This document shows positions 33,041-41,227 of a stretch of 64,000 bases of DNA, in pieces. Each line of letters opens with the position of its first letter. Position 1 is the first letter of the stretch. The stretch spans positions 248,001-312,000 of the forward strand of contig CANLWK010000001.1 in assembly GCA_947494805.1 (NCBI GenBank), given 5' to 3'. Position numbers and translations under genes: made by a program. The notes beneath the pieces are model-generated. The model made no database searches, was not told where the DNA came from, and was given only the letters and a program-made list of their open reading frames with translations. This stretch comes from an uncultured Croceitalea sp. (lineage in GTDB: Bacteria; Bacteroidota; Bacteroidia; Flavobacteriales; Flavobacteriaceae).

Positions 33041-33880
33041 CTAAACAAAATTTAACCAAGCCCTAAAAGATGCTGCTTTGTCCCGGCTTACATAAATTTG
33101 TTCTGCTATATCATTAAGTTTCCCCGTGATTAGGGTAAGTTTAATTTTACCATTTGCAGAACTTTCATATGCCTCTAAAATAGCTTGTGTAATGAGATAC
33201 TGTCTATTTGCTCGAAAAAAATTCGAAGAAGTTATTTCTTCAAACTCCCCTAAAGTTTTTTCTGAAATATATCTTTCGTAACGGTCGGTTACCACGTAAG
33301 TGGTATTCAAAGAAGTATAGATACAAATTATAAGATCAAGCCCGATGAGCTTATGGGCCATGCCATGCAGTACTTTGATTTTTAAATCATCGTTGTTGGG
33401 ATGATTATCCTTCTTTGGCAAAAGATATAAGCCTAAATACAGCGCATGAAAAAATAGGATGAAAACCAAAGCTAAAACGGTGTCTTGAGTATAAAAATCA
33501 TATGAAAGGGATAACCGTTTTCCCTTAAAAAAGATATGATCCAAAAGCTCGTTCAGAATAATACTGAAAGCAACAACGGCTAAGGTGTGTAGTGTTAATT
33601 GATACATGATCCTTTTTAAAAAATCGACCTCCAATGGCAACTTTTTGTTCATATACCGTATTCCGTACTCATAAAATTTAATGATGATATATGTGGTCAA
33701 TACGTCAATGATGAAGAAAAAAAAGTAATTGAGGCCAATACCTCGCAAATCGTACGTAATTAAAAAATTCAGCGTGGTAATGGTAAAAGTTATGACCAGG
33801 ATATAAGGTCTTTTAAAAAGAAGCCTCTCCGCCTCCACCGCCCCTTTTTGACCACCATGTTTTTTTAATGTCGCCGTCAT
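33041..33880 (-). CDS. membrane-bound LytTR-family regulator
   Basis: A 279-residue protein with four hydrophobic segments within residues 25-165 and a C-terminal LytTR DNA-binding domain of about 95 residues (IICIYTSLNTTYVVTDRYERYISEKTLGEFEEI and FFRANRQYLITQAILEAYES). There is no receiver domain, so it belongs to the class of membrane-embedded LytTR regulators that may act without a partner kinase. It starts 11 bases after the serine hydrolase stop, suggesting one transcript. It may control that hydrolase or its substrate response, but the signal sensed is unknown. Confidence 0.8.
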   Translation of the reverse strand: MTATLKKHGGQKGAVEAERLLFKRPYILVITFTITTLNFLITYDLRGIGLNYFFFFIIDVLTTYIIIKFYEYGIRYMNKKLPLEVDFLKRIMYQLTLHTLAVVAFSIILNELLDHIFFKGKRLSLSYDFYTQDTVLALVFILFFHALYLGLYLLPKKDNHPNNDDLKIKVLHGMAHKLIGLDLIICIYTSLNTTYVVTDRYERYISEKTLGEFEEITSSNFFRANRQYLITQAILEAYESSANGKIKLTLITGKLNDIAEQIYVSRDKAASFRAWLNFV

Positions 33881-33891
33881 TGTACGCTAAA

Positions 33892-35622
33892 CTATTTTTT
33901 CTGAAGATGATATCCCGACACCTTTAAAACAGAATTTGGACCGGCACTTAAAAGTTGAATGGTCTCACCGCCAAAAAACTCAAAATTGTACCCCGGGATA
34001 ATGGCTAAGGTATCCGAAATTGGAGAAAGACCCAACTGAAATTGTACCTCGTTAGGATAGTTTACATCCACCCGAAGTTCTAATACACCAAATGAATTAA
34101 TGAACAATTCGGCTTTTTCAATGGTTTTGTATTCGTTTTCATCATAGTTAATGACCTGATAACTACCAACAGCTTCTTTCCAGGTTGTGGGAATCTCTCT
34201 CTCTTCGATTTTAGAGCCCCCGATGCCTCTGTTCCCACTTTTGTATTGCTCACCGACCACTATTTCATCTTCGTAAGTATCCCAAAATATGTTGATGGCA
34301 GGGATTTTTATACCCATCATTTTAACTGACAACTTTAAAAGATTGTCATTAAATGCCGTTGCAACACCTTTACGGTTCTCTGCCCCAAGTACCACATCGA
34401 ATTTATTTCCACGCCGTTTCAAATTCAAAATACCTAAATCTGTACTATAGGTGCCTTCAAGTACTCGCATCTGATCATCGGTCAAAGTAACTCTTTTGGT
34501 ATCACGAACTTTTTTGATGGGACTTTGCCCGCCATTAAGCCTAAATCTTTTTTTAAGCATTTCAAAAGTCTTGGACCAAATATCCCAGTGCAAATCACTT
34601 GACGAGTTGGAGTTACTACAAACCACGACCGTTGAGGCGTATTCCGGAACAAAAAAAACATAGGTGTAAAAAGGTTCGTGTATTCCTGCCTTTTTCACCC
34701 TATGAAAACCATGAAGAGGTCGTACATCCCACATTAAACCAACTTCCTCATCATATGCCAATGGGGCATCTTGAAATGGTTGGGTGAACACCTCCTGAAC
34801 CACTGAAGGTCTGAAAAAGCCATTGGAATACGACCCTTTTTCAGTAAAATATAAAGTACTCAGTTTTGCCAAATCGCTGGCGGTCGAAAAAACCCCGTCA
34901 GAGCCTGGATAACTGTATTCATATGTTTTTGTTTCCTTACCATTGACATACCCGTTTGTAATGACTGGGCCAAAACCGGAATGGTCCATCCCCAATGGGG
35001 TGAAAATATTTTCAGACACATACTTCTCATATCTTGTTCTGGTTACTCTTTCCACCATTAGTGCCAGTAAATCTGTTCCCCAATCTGAATATTGGTAGAC
35101 CTTTCCAGCAGGAGCTATCAGATATTCTTCTTTAGAATTCTCAAGCAGCCTGTTCAATGGCGCGTATTCTTTGCGTAAAAATCCTTTCGCCCTCAGTCGT
35201 GGGATTCCAGCGAAATGTGATAGTAAATGTCTCACCGTGAATTTAATAGGGCCCGAAAAATGCTTTTTCATTTCAAAATCTGGGACATAATGAACATAGG
35301 GTTTGTCAATGTCTATAATACCATCGGAATAAAGTTTAAGCACAGCCGTAGCTGTTACCACTTTTGAGACCGATCCGATAGGATATTTTGTAATTTCATT
35401 GGCAAATGTTTTGCTTTGTTGGTCAGAATAACCAAAACCTTTGTTTATAACCACTTCATTATCTACAATAATTGTAACTGAAGTCCCCGTTACATGATGC
35501 TTTTTCATCTTCTTTGGAATAAACTCTTCCATGGTCTGTTGAAAACCAGTGATATTGTATTCGTTTTGTCCATAAATAGGCGAACACATGAAGATGGTCA
35601 GCAGGGCTATATATGCTTTCAT
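33892..35622 (-). CDS. beta-lactamase-like serine hydrolase
   Basis: A 576-residue exported class C beta-lactamase/PBP4*-type protein. The signal ends IYGQ. The catalytic SxxK is SVSK in YPIGSVSKVVTATAVL (about residue 80), and the Tyr of YSDWGTD (about 175) takes the YxN place. The H/KxG third box is less clear (HEPFYTYVF near 330). A C-terminal beta-rich domain of about 200 residues follows. Related proteins act as D-aminopeptidases, esterases or peptidoglycan hydrolases. I chose ATG 35622, which starts MKAYIALLTIF; an upstream in-frame ATG at 35652 adds ten residues. It is followed by the LytTR gene 11 bases later. Confidence 0.8.
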   Translation of the reverse strand: MKAYIALLTIFMCSPIYGQNEYNITGFQQTMEEFIPKKMKKHHVTGTSVTIIVDNEVVINKGFGYSDQQSKTFANEITKYPIGSVSKVVTATAVLKLYSDGIIDIDKPYVHYVPDFEMKKHFSGPIKFTVRHLLSHFAGIPRLRAKGFLRKEYAPLNRLLENSKEEYLIAPAGKVYQYSDWGTDLLALMVERVTRTRYEKYVSENIFTPLGMDHSGFGPVITNGYVNGKETKTYEYSYPGSDGVFSTASDLAKLSTLYFTEKGSYSNGFFRPSVVQEVFTQPFQDAPLAYDEEVGLMWDVRPLHGFHRVKKAGIHEPFYTYVFFVPEYASTVVVCSNSNSSSDLHWDIWSKTFEMLKKRFRLNGGQSPIKKVRDTKRVTLTDDQMRVLEGTYSTDLGILNLKRRGNKFDVVLGAENRKGVATAFNDNLLKLSVKMMGIKIPAINIFWDTYEDEIVVGEQYKSGNRGIGGSKIEEREIPTTWKEAVGSYQVINYDENEYKTIEKAELFINSFGVLELRVDVNYPNEVQFQLGLSPISDTLAIIPGYNFEFFGGETIQLLSAGPNSVLKVSGYHLQKK

Positions 35623-36059
35623 TGTTTTGGCTTTTGATTGATATGGATTCAAAGAAAATTAGAATTCGAAACGCTATGTCATAAAACCGCATAAAAACTT
35701 GGTGAAACGATATGTATTTAGAGGTGAATCGTAACCATTTTATCACTAGGAAGAATTAAAGAAAAAAAGACCTAAACACATGGTAATATGTATGTAGTCA
35801 AAAGCATAACATGAAAACCGTGACCAATACCCCAATGCAGAAATATGTGTTGATTCATGACTAAAGCCCAAAGCATGTATTGGTCAAAACCAACATGATA
35901 AAGGTTTGGTGAAATATTTCCCCTAGATTAAATACTATCTCCTATCTGGATAATTTGTAAAATCCACCAATTAGGGTATTACTAAAGTCGTTGAGAGAAA
36001 AAATTAAGGGTTCTCTTATGACTTTTTTACTTTTTGAGTTTAATCCAGTCATACTATTT
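35623..36059. other. divergent intergenic region, nothing recognised
   Basis: About 437 bases between divergent genes. I find no reading frame of note, no clear promoter pair and no hairpin with a T-tract. It should carry the promoters of both flanking genes. Confidence 0.4.
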
Positions 36060-37166
36060 ATGAGAGTTTCCTACGAAATTAACCTTGTATCCACTTTAGC
36101 AATAATTTGTCTTATTTCGTGCTCAGAAAGAAAAGGACAAGAACCGATAAATAGAACTAGATATTATTCAAAACTTACTGGAATCATATCACCCTATTTA
36201 GAGTATAATCCAAGGGGAGAGATATCAGAGGATAGTATCCAATTTTTTAACCATTATAAGGTAGTTTCAGGAAAAGGGGGGGAGCTCCAAGAAATTGCGT
36301 ACTTTGTTAATGGGAGGCCAAGCAACGGCTCGTACTACGGAACCCACAAAGTTTCTTATGAATACTCGGACTCAACAATGGTTAGGACGTATCATGATAA
36401 TAGAGATCGAAAAAGTAACCTTTGGCGCCATTACTATTTGGGAGGAAACATCCATAAAGAGGTTTTCTATTTGGATTCGGGTGGTAATAAGTCCAAATTA
36501 ATTCTTTTAGATTCCCTTGACAAGAGGGTTTCAACAGATTTGGGAGCTTATGAGTATCAATGGCAGACCCTTAGTGATACGGCATTCGTGCAAAAACAAT
36601 TTGACATATATGGTCAACCAAACATACTCACCAATTACTTTCCTTTTTACACCTCTAAAATTACCATAGATGATAAGGGCGATTTATACGGGATTTACAA
36701 TGTAAATGACACGGATCAGAGCATTGAGATGAACCGTAGTACGGGATACGCCAAGGTCGTATTTGATTTTGATATGCATGGCAATGAAATGGGTTGGGAA
36801 TTTCAGGATACCGAAGGAAATCTTGTCAATCGCAGTCCCATTGAAAACACGGACTATGGCTACGCGCAATGGCTTTATGAGAACAATGTTTGGGGAGACA
36901 GGAAAAAAGGGCTTCTCAAATACTTCGAACAGAATCTTTACAATGCAAGTGGAAAACCGGCCAATGACAATGACTCCATACACAAGACGACATATTTCTT
37001 GAACGATAACTTTCAATTGGATTCCATATTGCGATATAATAGGCACGGGATTCCTCAAGGAAACATGTCCACAAAGATTTTCAAAACAGAATTTGAATAC
37101 GACCAAGATGGGAATAGAGTTGGTGTGGTCGATTACGATATTGATGGCAATGTCATTGAAAGATAG
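36060..37166 (+). CDS. lipoprotein with YD-like repeats, unknown function
   Basis: A 368-residue lipoprotein. The signal runs MRVSYEINLVSTLAIICLISC with Cys about residue 21. The rest carries loosely repeated segments of the YD/RHS-like or YwqK-like form: FDIYGQPNILTNYF, FDFDMHGNEMGWEFQDTEGNLV, FEYDQDGNRVGVVDYDIDGNVIER. A Tyr/Phe-Asp-x-x-Gly-Asn core recurs about every 20 to 40 residues. This suggests an elongated beta structure at the cell surface or in the periplasm. ATG 36060 is chosen because it starts the lipoprotein signal; an in-frame TTG at 35991 lies upstream. A decayed copy of its middle part is at 32918-33024. Confidence 0.65.
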   Translation: MRVSYEINLVSTLAIICLISCSERKGQEPINRTRYYSKLTGIISPYLEYNPRGEISEDSIQFFNHYKVVSGKGGELQEIAYFVNGRPSNGSYYGTHKVSYEYSDSTMVRTYHDNRDRKSNLWRHYYLGGNIHKEVFYLDSGGNKSKLILLDSLDKRVSTDLGAYEYQWQTLSDTAFVQKQFDIYGQPNILTNYFPFYTSKITIDDKGDLYGIYNVNDTDQSIEMNRSTGYAKVVFDFDMHGNEMGWEFQDTEGNLVNRSPIENTDYGYAQWLYENNVWGDRKKGLLKYFEQNLYNASGKPANDNDSIHKTTYFLNDNFQLDSILRYNRHGIPQGNMSTKIFKTEFEYDQDGNRVGVVDYDIDGNVIER

Positions 37167-37249
37167 TTATTCGAAAAAGTATAAATAGGTATTAATAAAA
37201 GAAGCATAATCTTATTTGCGCTCCCAACATAAACTAGTGGGATTATCAA

Positions 37250-38194
37250 ATGAAAAAGTTATTCTTACTAATCCTGAGTTCGGTTTCTTACCTCTACGTT
37301 GAGGCGCATCCAGGGATTGGGATGGTTTATGATGGGGAACGATTTATTTACTACACTGACCTAAAGCATGTTTGGAAGTTGGATACCAAATCGGGTATGT
37401 CGGAAATTTTTGTTGAAGACGTACATACCCATGAACTGGCCTTAGATAGGTCTGGTCATCTCTATGGTGAACATTATTGGTATGTTGAATCTGAGCAAAA
37501 ATTCAAGAACTATATATGGCGTGCCAACAAAGTTGGAGTTATTCAGAAGATTCGTGAAGATCAATATGGGGAAAATCATGATTTCAGTTTTGTCAGGGAC
37601 CGTCAATTCTCAAGTTATGAAATCCGAAAAGGCTTGGGCGAGCATGAAATCGTTTTGAAGGATACTTTACAGGAAAAAGTATTGGCCCAATTAACGCTCG
37701 ATAATCCAACATGGAAATACCTAAGTGATAACGATGACTTTTTGTTCGTTGATTATCCTTCAATTTATGTGTTTAAACATGGTGCTGTTTCCATAATATC
37801 CGAAGATGTTTCATCGACAAAATTTCCTTTTTCCTTTGTTGGCAAGGAGCACAATATTTATGGGATTTGGACTGATAAAAGTCAAAATACCTATGTCGCA
37901 ATTTATGGTGGAAGAGAGATTAGAAAAATAACTAAAAATACTGAAGACTCCAGATTGGTGAAAACAGGTTTGCTGTGGTCACCTGTAAACGGTGTTTTTG
38001 ATAATGATAATAATCTATGGATAATGGAATGTAAAATAGGTGGAAAAATAAGGGTAAGAAAAATAACTCAGAATAAACTATTAAAAAAATCTTCCTTCCT
38101 AGTTGAACGCGTGATTTTTGCTGCCATTCTATTATTACTAACTGCATTAAGCGTTTGTAAATTAAAAGTTTATAGTAGCTCTTACGTTTTTTAA
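37250..38194 (+). CDS. exported propeller-like protein with C-terminal hydrophobic segment
   Basis: A 314-residue protein with a signal peptide (MKKLFLLILSSVSYLYVEA). The body resembles a beta-propeller of the SMP-30/NHL style: GMVYDGERFIYYTDLKHVWKLDTKSG, VHTHELALDRSGHLYGEHYWY, NTYVAIYGGREIRKITKNT, NGVFDNDNNLWIMECKIG. The C-terminus has one hydrophobic segment (VIFAAILLLLTALSV) and a short tail, so it may be anchored. No enzyme motif is recognised. The stop overlaps the 3' end of the decayed recombinase on the opposite strand. Confidence 0.65.
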   Translation: MKKLFLLILSSVSYLYVEAHPGIGMVYDGERFIYYTDLKHVWKLDTKSGMSEIFVEDVHTHELALDRSGHLYGEHYWYVESEQKFKNYIWRANKVGVIQKIREDQYGENHDFSFVRDRQFSSYEIRKGLGEHEIVLKDTLQEKVLAQLTLDNPTWKYLSDNDDFLFVDYPSIYVFKHGAVSIISEDVSSTKFPFSFVGKEHNIYGIWTDKSQNTYVAIYGGREIRKITKNTEDSRLVKTGLLWSPVNGVFDNDNNLWIMECKIGGKIRVRKITQNKLLKKSSFLVERVIFAAILLLLTALSVCKLKVYSSSYVF

Positions 38195-38390
38195 GACTTT
38201 TCCAATTTTTCTCTTGGTACACTCATATCGTCACATACCTTCTTTTCTAATGCCTTGGCGTATTTCTGTGTGGTAGTTAGCTTAATGCGTCCAAGCATTT
38301 TTGAAATATTTTAATAGGCATACCATTTGCTAGGGTTATGGTTGTAACAAATATATATCTAGCCATATGAAAAGCAAAAAGCTTGTTGGT
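38191..38390 (-). pseudogene. C-terminal relic of a tyrosine recombinase
   Basis: On the minus strand the sequence encodes KLFAFHMARYIFVTTITLANGMPIK. After a frameshift near 38300 it continues ISKMLGRIKLTTTQKYAKAL and DDMSVPREKLEKS before TAA (38193-38191). This matches the last 65 residues of the intact recombinase at 52430-53659 almost position by position (FHMARHTFATTVTLTNG, SKMLGHRKLTTTQIYAKVLEKK, REKLGQS). HxxR is kept. The second catalytic His (GHR) has become Arg (GRI). The nucleophile Tyr remains. The N-terminal 340 residues are gone. Confidence 0.8.
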
Positions 38391-38420
38391 TTAGAAGCTC
38401 TGTACCAAAAATGTCAAGAA

Positions 38421-38438
38421 GTAGCCCCAGCAAGAATC
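38421..38438 (+). repeat. degenerate copy of the tRNA-Arg 3' end
   Basis: GTAGCCCCAGCAAGAATC matches the start of the 38516-38537 repeat with one change (A for G at the ninth base). It lies between the recombinase relic and the better copy. It could be an older attachment-site remnant or chance decay of one. Confidence 0.5.
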
Positions 38439-38515
38439 ATTTCGGCTCTGCTCAATATAGACTTTGATTCAAAACTTTGCTTTTCAGTGCACTCGCACTG
38501 CGCCGTATCTACTTT

Positions 38516-38537
38516 GTAGCCCCGGCAAGAATCGAAC
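38516..38537 (+). repeat. left attachment-site repeat (copy of tRNA-Arg 3' end)
   Basis: These 22 bases, with core TAGCCCCGGCAAGAATCG, are identical and in the same orientation as 53896-53917, the 3' end of the intact tRNA-Arg. After the match this copy diverges (it gains two bases and then loses similarity), so it is not a tRNA gene. The direct repeat at both ends of a segment with a recombinase next to the tRNA is the usual mark of attL/attR left by tRNA-targeting integration. Confidence 0.75.
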
Positions 38538-38589
38538 CTTTGCCCTAGACCCCTGTATTTAAAAGGCTTTCAGCTTTCAATGAGTTTCA

Positions 38590-38608
38590 ATGTTGACGAT
38601 TTGCGAAC
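38590..38608 (+). repeat. 19-base repeat near the left island end
   Basis: ATGTTGACGATTTGCGAAC differs by one base from 53774-53792 and has the same orientation. The left copy is 52 bases inside the left repeat, and the right copy is 103 bases inside the right repeat. Paired sites near both ends would fit recombinase arm-type binding sites. Confidence 0.45.
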
Positions 38609-38824
38609 TTTTATGGTGTTATTTTTCCGTCATTACAAAAGTAATCGAATGATGATAAATGATTGTATTTTATGAGTAGAAAAAGATAAATTATGGTTTG
38701 AGATTATAATTTTCGTTGGGTTGCTTGTCCCATATCTTACCCCTAAACTTTGCGCATGGATCCTGTTCCGATTTTATAGCGTTCCGGGAGATAAGCGTGA
38801 AGTAAAATCGTAAAAGGGCGCAAC

Positions 38825-39202
38825 CTACTGTTGATTTTGAAGTTCCACTTTTTCTTGTTTGGAGACGGATTTTTCCTTTTTGTTCAATTGGACCACTTGA
38901 AAACTCAAATATCCAATTGCTATACTCTGGATAATTAGCACGGATAAAAAGAGCACCAACAACCATTTGGGGATGAGCTTGGCCCGTTTCAGCTTTTTAT
39001 TGATATCATTCAATATTCTATTATTATGCGACTGATTTCTTTCCTGTTGCCTAAGGTGTTCTTTAAGATGATATTCCAACTTGGAAGTATCCACTTTTAC
39101 CTCATTTAGGCCTTTGGATATTCCTTCCAACTTTTTAATCGAATTCTGGAACCCATTGATCTCGTCGGTTAGCAGTTCCATGATGTCATCCAATTTTTTC
39201 AT
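38825..39202 (-). CDS. coiled-coil membrane protein of the mobilisation cluster
   Basis: A 125-residue protein. Residues 1-70 are charged and helical, likely coiled coil (DEINGFQNSIKKLEGISKGLNEV). One transmembrane segment (about 79-100, WLLVLFLSVLIIQSIAIGYL) and a short Lys/Gln-rich tail follow. Such small proteins often follow the relaxase in Bacteroidota mobilisable elements, but their role is unknown. It starts 12 bases after the relaxase stop on the same strand, so it is probably the last gene of the mob operon. Confidence 0.65.
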   Translation of the reverse strand: MKKLDDIMELLTDEINGFQNSIKKLEGISKGLNEVKVDTSKLEYHLKEHLRQQERNQSHNNRILNDINKKLKRAKLIPKWLLVLFLSVLIIQSIAIGYLSFQVVQLNKKEKSVSKQEKVELQNQQ

Positions 39203-39214
39203 TGTTCTTTGTCT

Positions 39215-40084
39215 TTAGATTCCTATGCCCTGGTCAATTGTTCTTTTAATGACTTTCTTTGCGAACCGCTTTGCCAAGGCCGTTGCGATATTGGTGCTCA
39301 GTTCGATTGTTTTTCCCGCCAACTTTGCAGTTGGTACTTTTGATTTGTTCATTACCTTGTTCGTGTTGTCCGAGATTTGGGCTATTATTCTCCCTCCCGT
39401 CATTGAACGATGTACTGCGCTACCTTTAAGGTTCTCTCCCTTGTACTCAAATCGAAAGCCCTGAAGTTTCTCTTGTCTGTTGATGCTAGGAATTACTTTG
39501 ATTCCTTTTTCTCCCATTGACTTGATATAGGCATCAAGACTTTTCGGTCTTTCAGATCGTAGCACTTCTTCATGAACCCGCTTTACCTCGTTTCTTACCT
39601 GTTTGACTTTGTCAAGTCTTTGGTGTTGGACGTCCCTTGCAGTGGTCAGTCCCATTTCCCTTGCCACCTCGTGGGCCCTTTGCTGGCTCCTCTTTCCGAT
39701 GAAGTTGTCCTTGTATGCTTTTCCGTCAAACCCTATTCGGTTGACGTATAAATGGATATGGGTATGTTCTTTGTCCCTATGCACAAATGCAATCGCCTGC
39801 CTTTCTTTTAGACCCATGGCAGTAATGAACCTTTTGACGAGTTCACTTAGTTCCTGTTTTGACAGTCGCTTTCCATCCTCTATACTCGGGCTAAGCACAA
39901 AGCTCAGTGTGTTCTTCTTGGTCCGAGGGTTCTGTGATTGTACGATTTTAAATTCTTCGGTAATCTCCCTAGGGTTCTCCCCAGCCAAATGTTGGCTATG
40001 GATAATTTCTGCATCCTTCTCCTGGTTCCATCCATAGGAGATGGATGCCCTGGTATGTGATATGGATTTTCCCTTCCCAATCAT
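39215..40084 (-). CDS. relaxase (MobA-like) of a mobilisable element
   Basis: A 289-residue relaxase/mobilisation nuclease. The diagnostic three-histidine motif is HRDKEHTHIHLYVNRI at about residues 101-116. An early Tyr in ASISYGW (about 18) could be the nicking tyrosine. Relaxases nick one strand at oriT and pilot it to a recipient, using the transfer apparatus of a helper element. The domain is followed by only about 170 residues, so no helicase or primase part is present, as in other small Bacteroidota mobilisation proteins. It overlaps the MobC gene by 4 bases. Confidence 0.85.
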   Translation of the reverse strand: MIGKGKSISHTRASISYGWNQEKDAEIIHSQHLAGENPREITEEFKIVQSQNPRTKKNTLSFVLSPSIEDGKRLSKQELSELVKRFITAMGLKERQAIAFVHRDKEHTHIHLYVNRIGFDGKAYKDNFIGKRSQQRAHEVAREMGLTTARDVQHQRLDKVKQVRNEVKRVHEEVLRSERPKSLDAYIKSMGEKGIKVIPSINRQEKLQGFRFEYKGENLKGSAVHRSMTGGRIIAQISDNTNKVMNKSKVPTAKLAGKTIELSTNIATALAKRFAKKVIKRTIDQGIGI

Positions 40085-40377
40085 CTATTGAAGTTGTAAA
40101 GGTGGTTCCTAATCTCATTGGCCAGTTCTTCAACTTCCTTGGCAAGCTTAGGATTTCTTTTCCTGAACATATTGCTTATCCGTTTAAAGTTGTTCTTGTA
40201 CTTGACCAGCATTGAATAGTATTCCAATTGTTCTGGGGTCAGGCGTTCGATGATGCTATGGCCAAGGGCGGAACCACGGCAATATTCGGAAAGTGAGAGT
40301 CCAGCCCTTTTAGCCTTTAGTTTGAGCATCTTCTTCTCATAGATACTGCACCTGAACTGGATGTGTTCCCTTTTCAT
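40081..40377 (-). CDS. MobC-like relaxosome accessory protein
   Basis: A 98-residue protein with a ribbon-helix-helix opening (KREHIQFRCSIYEKKMLKLKAKRAGLSLSEYCRGSALG) and a helical C-terminal half. This is the form of MobC proteins, which bind near oriT and help the relaxase. It is the first gene of the mob operon. The upstream non-coding region (40378-41227) is the expected place for oriT. Confidence 0.8.
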   Translation of the reverse strand: MKREHIQFRCSIYEKKMLKLKAKRAGLSLSEYCRGSALGHSIIERLTPEQLEYYSMLVKYKNNFKRISNMFRKRNPKLAKEVEELANEIRNHLYNFNR

Positions 40378-41227
40378 TTTTCTTTTTTCCTTTTGCGACC
40401 ATCGGGAGAAAAAGCAAGATTGTCATGACAATGACACATCTTGAATTGCCACCCAACTTCAAAGTAGTAGCAAAGTCGAATAGGGATAAAAAGTGCCCTG
40501 TTTTTAACTAAGAAAAAGGAATCCTTTTAAAAGAATCTCAATTGAAACAGCTAAACACTACAGTTTTCAATAAAAGAAAGGATTAGTTCAATGGAAAGCC
40601 CAACTCCAAAGGAGCATAAGTAAAGGCGCCCTATTTGATTTTTGAATTACGCTTATCTTCCCGAACACTACAAAAATCAAAAAGGTTCCGGCGCAGGTAA
40701 GTCCTGGTAAGATTTGGGGCGCTTTAAATTTCAGTTAGCTAACACGTACGTATAATGTCCCAAAAAAGGTGAATTTACAATACTACTAAAAAAGACCAGA
40801 AACGGGACTGGGTTAATAATTGTAATCAACTCTTCTGTTGAATCCAATAAAAGGGCCTTTTAATGAAGCATCAAGAAATATCAACAAACTGTATATTCAT
40901 CCTATTACGCCTTTTGGTTTATTATCTGCACCTTATATCTTAAAACATTGAATATCAATATTTAACATATAGTTGGGGAATATTGCACAAATTACGGGTA
41001 CCTTTGCCATGTAAAAATCAGAAAGCCCAGATTCATTTAGTCTTACCCAATTCTCGATTTATTTTCAGCTCTCTTCTTTTTAAGGTAATTATTAAATAAC
41101 ATTCTAAGCCCAACGTTCAGGGTGTTGAAGCTTGCCGTCTTAATCTACTAATATTAAGTAGCTCAAGGACAGTATAATCGTTCAACATATCATAAACAGA
41201 TTGCGCTTGCTAGTATCCTTTAACCAC
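40378..41227. other. long non-coding region, probable oriT area
   Basis: About 850 bases separate mobC from the divergent desaturase. It holds the inverted repeats listed separately (40419-40681). Beyond 40740 I see no gene or repeat, only AT-rich sequence that should contain the desaturase promoter. Confidence 0.5.
40419..40681. promoter_or_regulatory. inverted repeats upstream of mobC, candidate oriT/MobC sites
   Basis: ATTGTCATGACAAT at 40419-40432 is a perfect 14-base palindrome, 42 bases before the mobC start. TTTGATTTTT at 40634-40643 is exactly complementary to AAAAATCAAA at 40672-40681, giving a 10-bp stem with a 28-base loop. Such repeats upstream of mob genes commonly mark oriT or relaxosome binding sites. 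No nick site can be identified by eye. Confidence 0.4.

Larger units (their letters stand above)
38195..38824. other. non-coding left edge of the island with repeat copies
   Basis: This 630-base stretch holds the recombinase relic, a degenerate and a well-kept copy of the tRNA-Arg 3' end (38421-38438, 38516-38537) and a 19-base repeat (38590-38608). From 38640 to 38824 I see nothing further. Confidence 0.6.

Noticed and set aside
38516-38590. A second tRNA gene at the left repeat
   Set aside because: Only the 3' 22 bases match; the rest cannot form a D-arm or anticodon arm.
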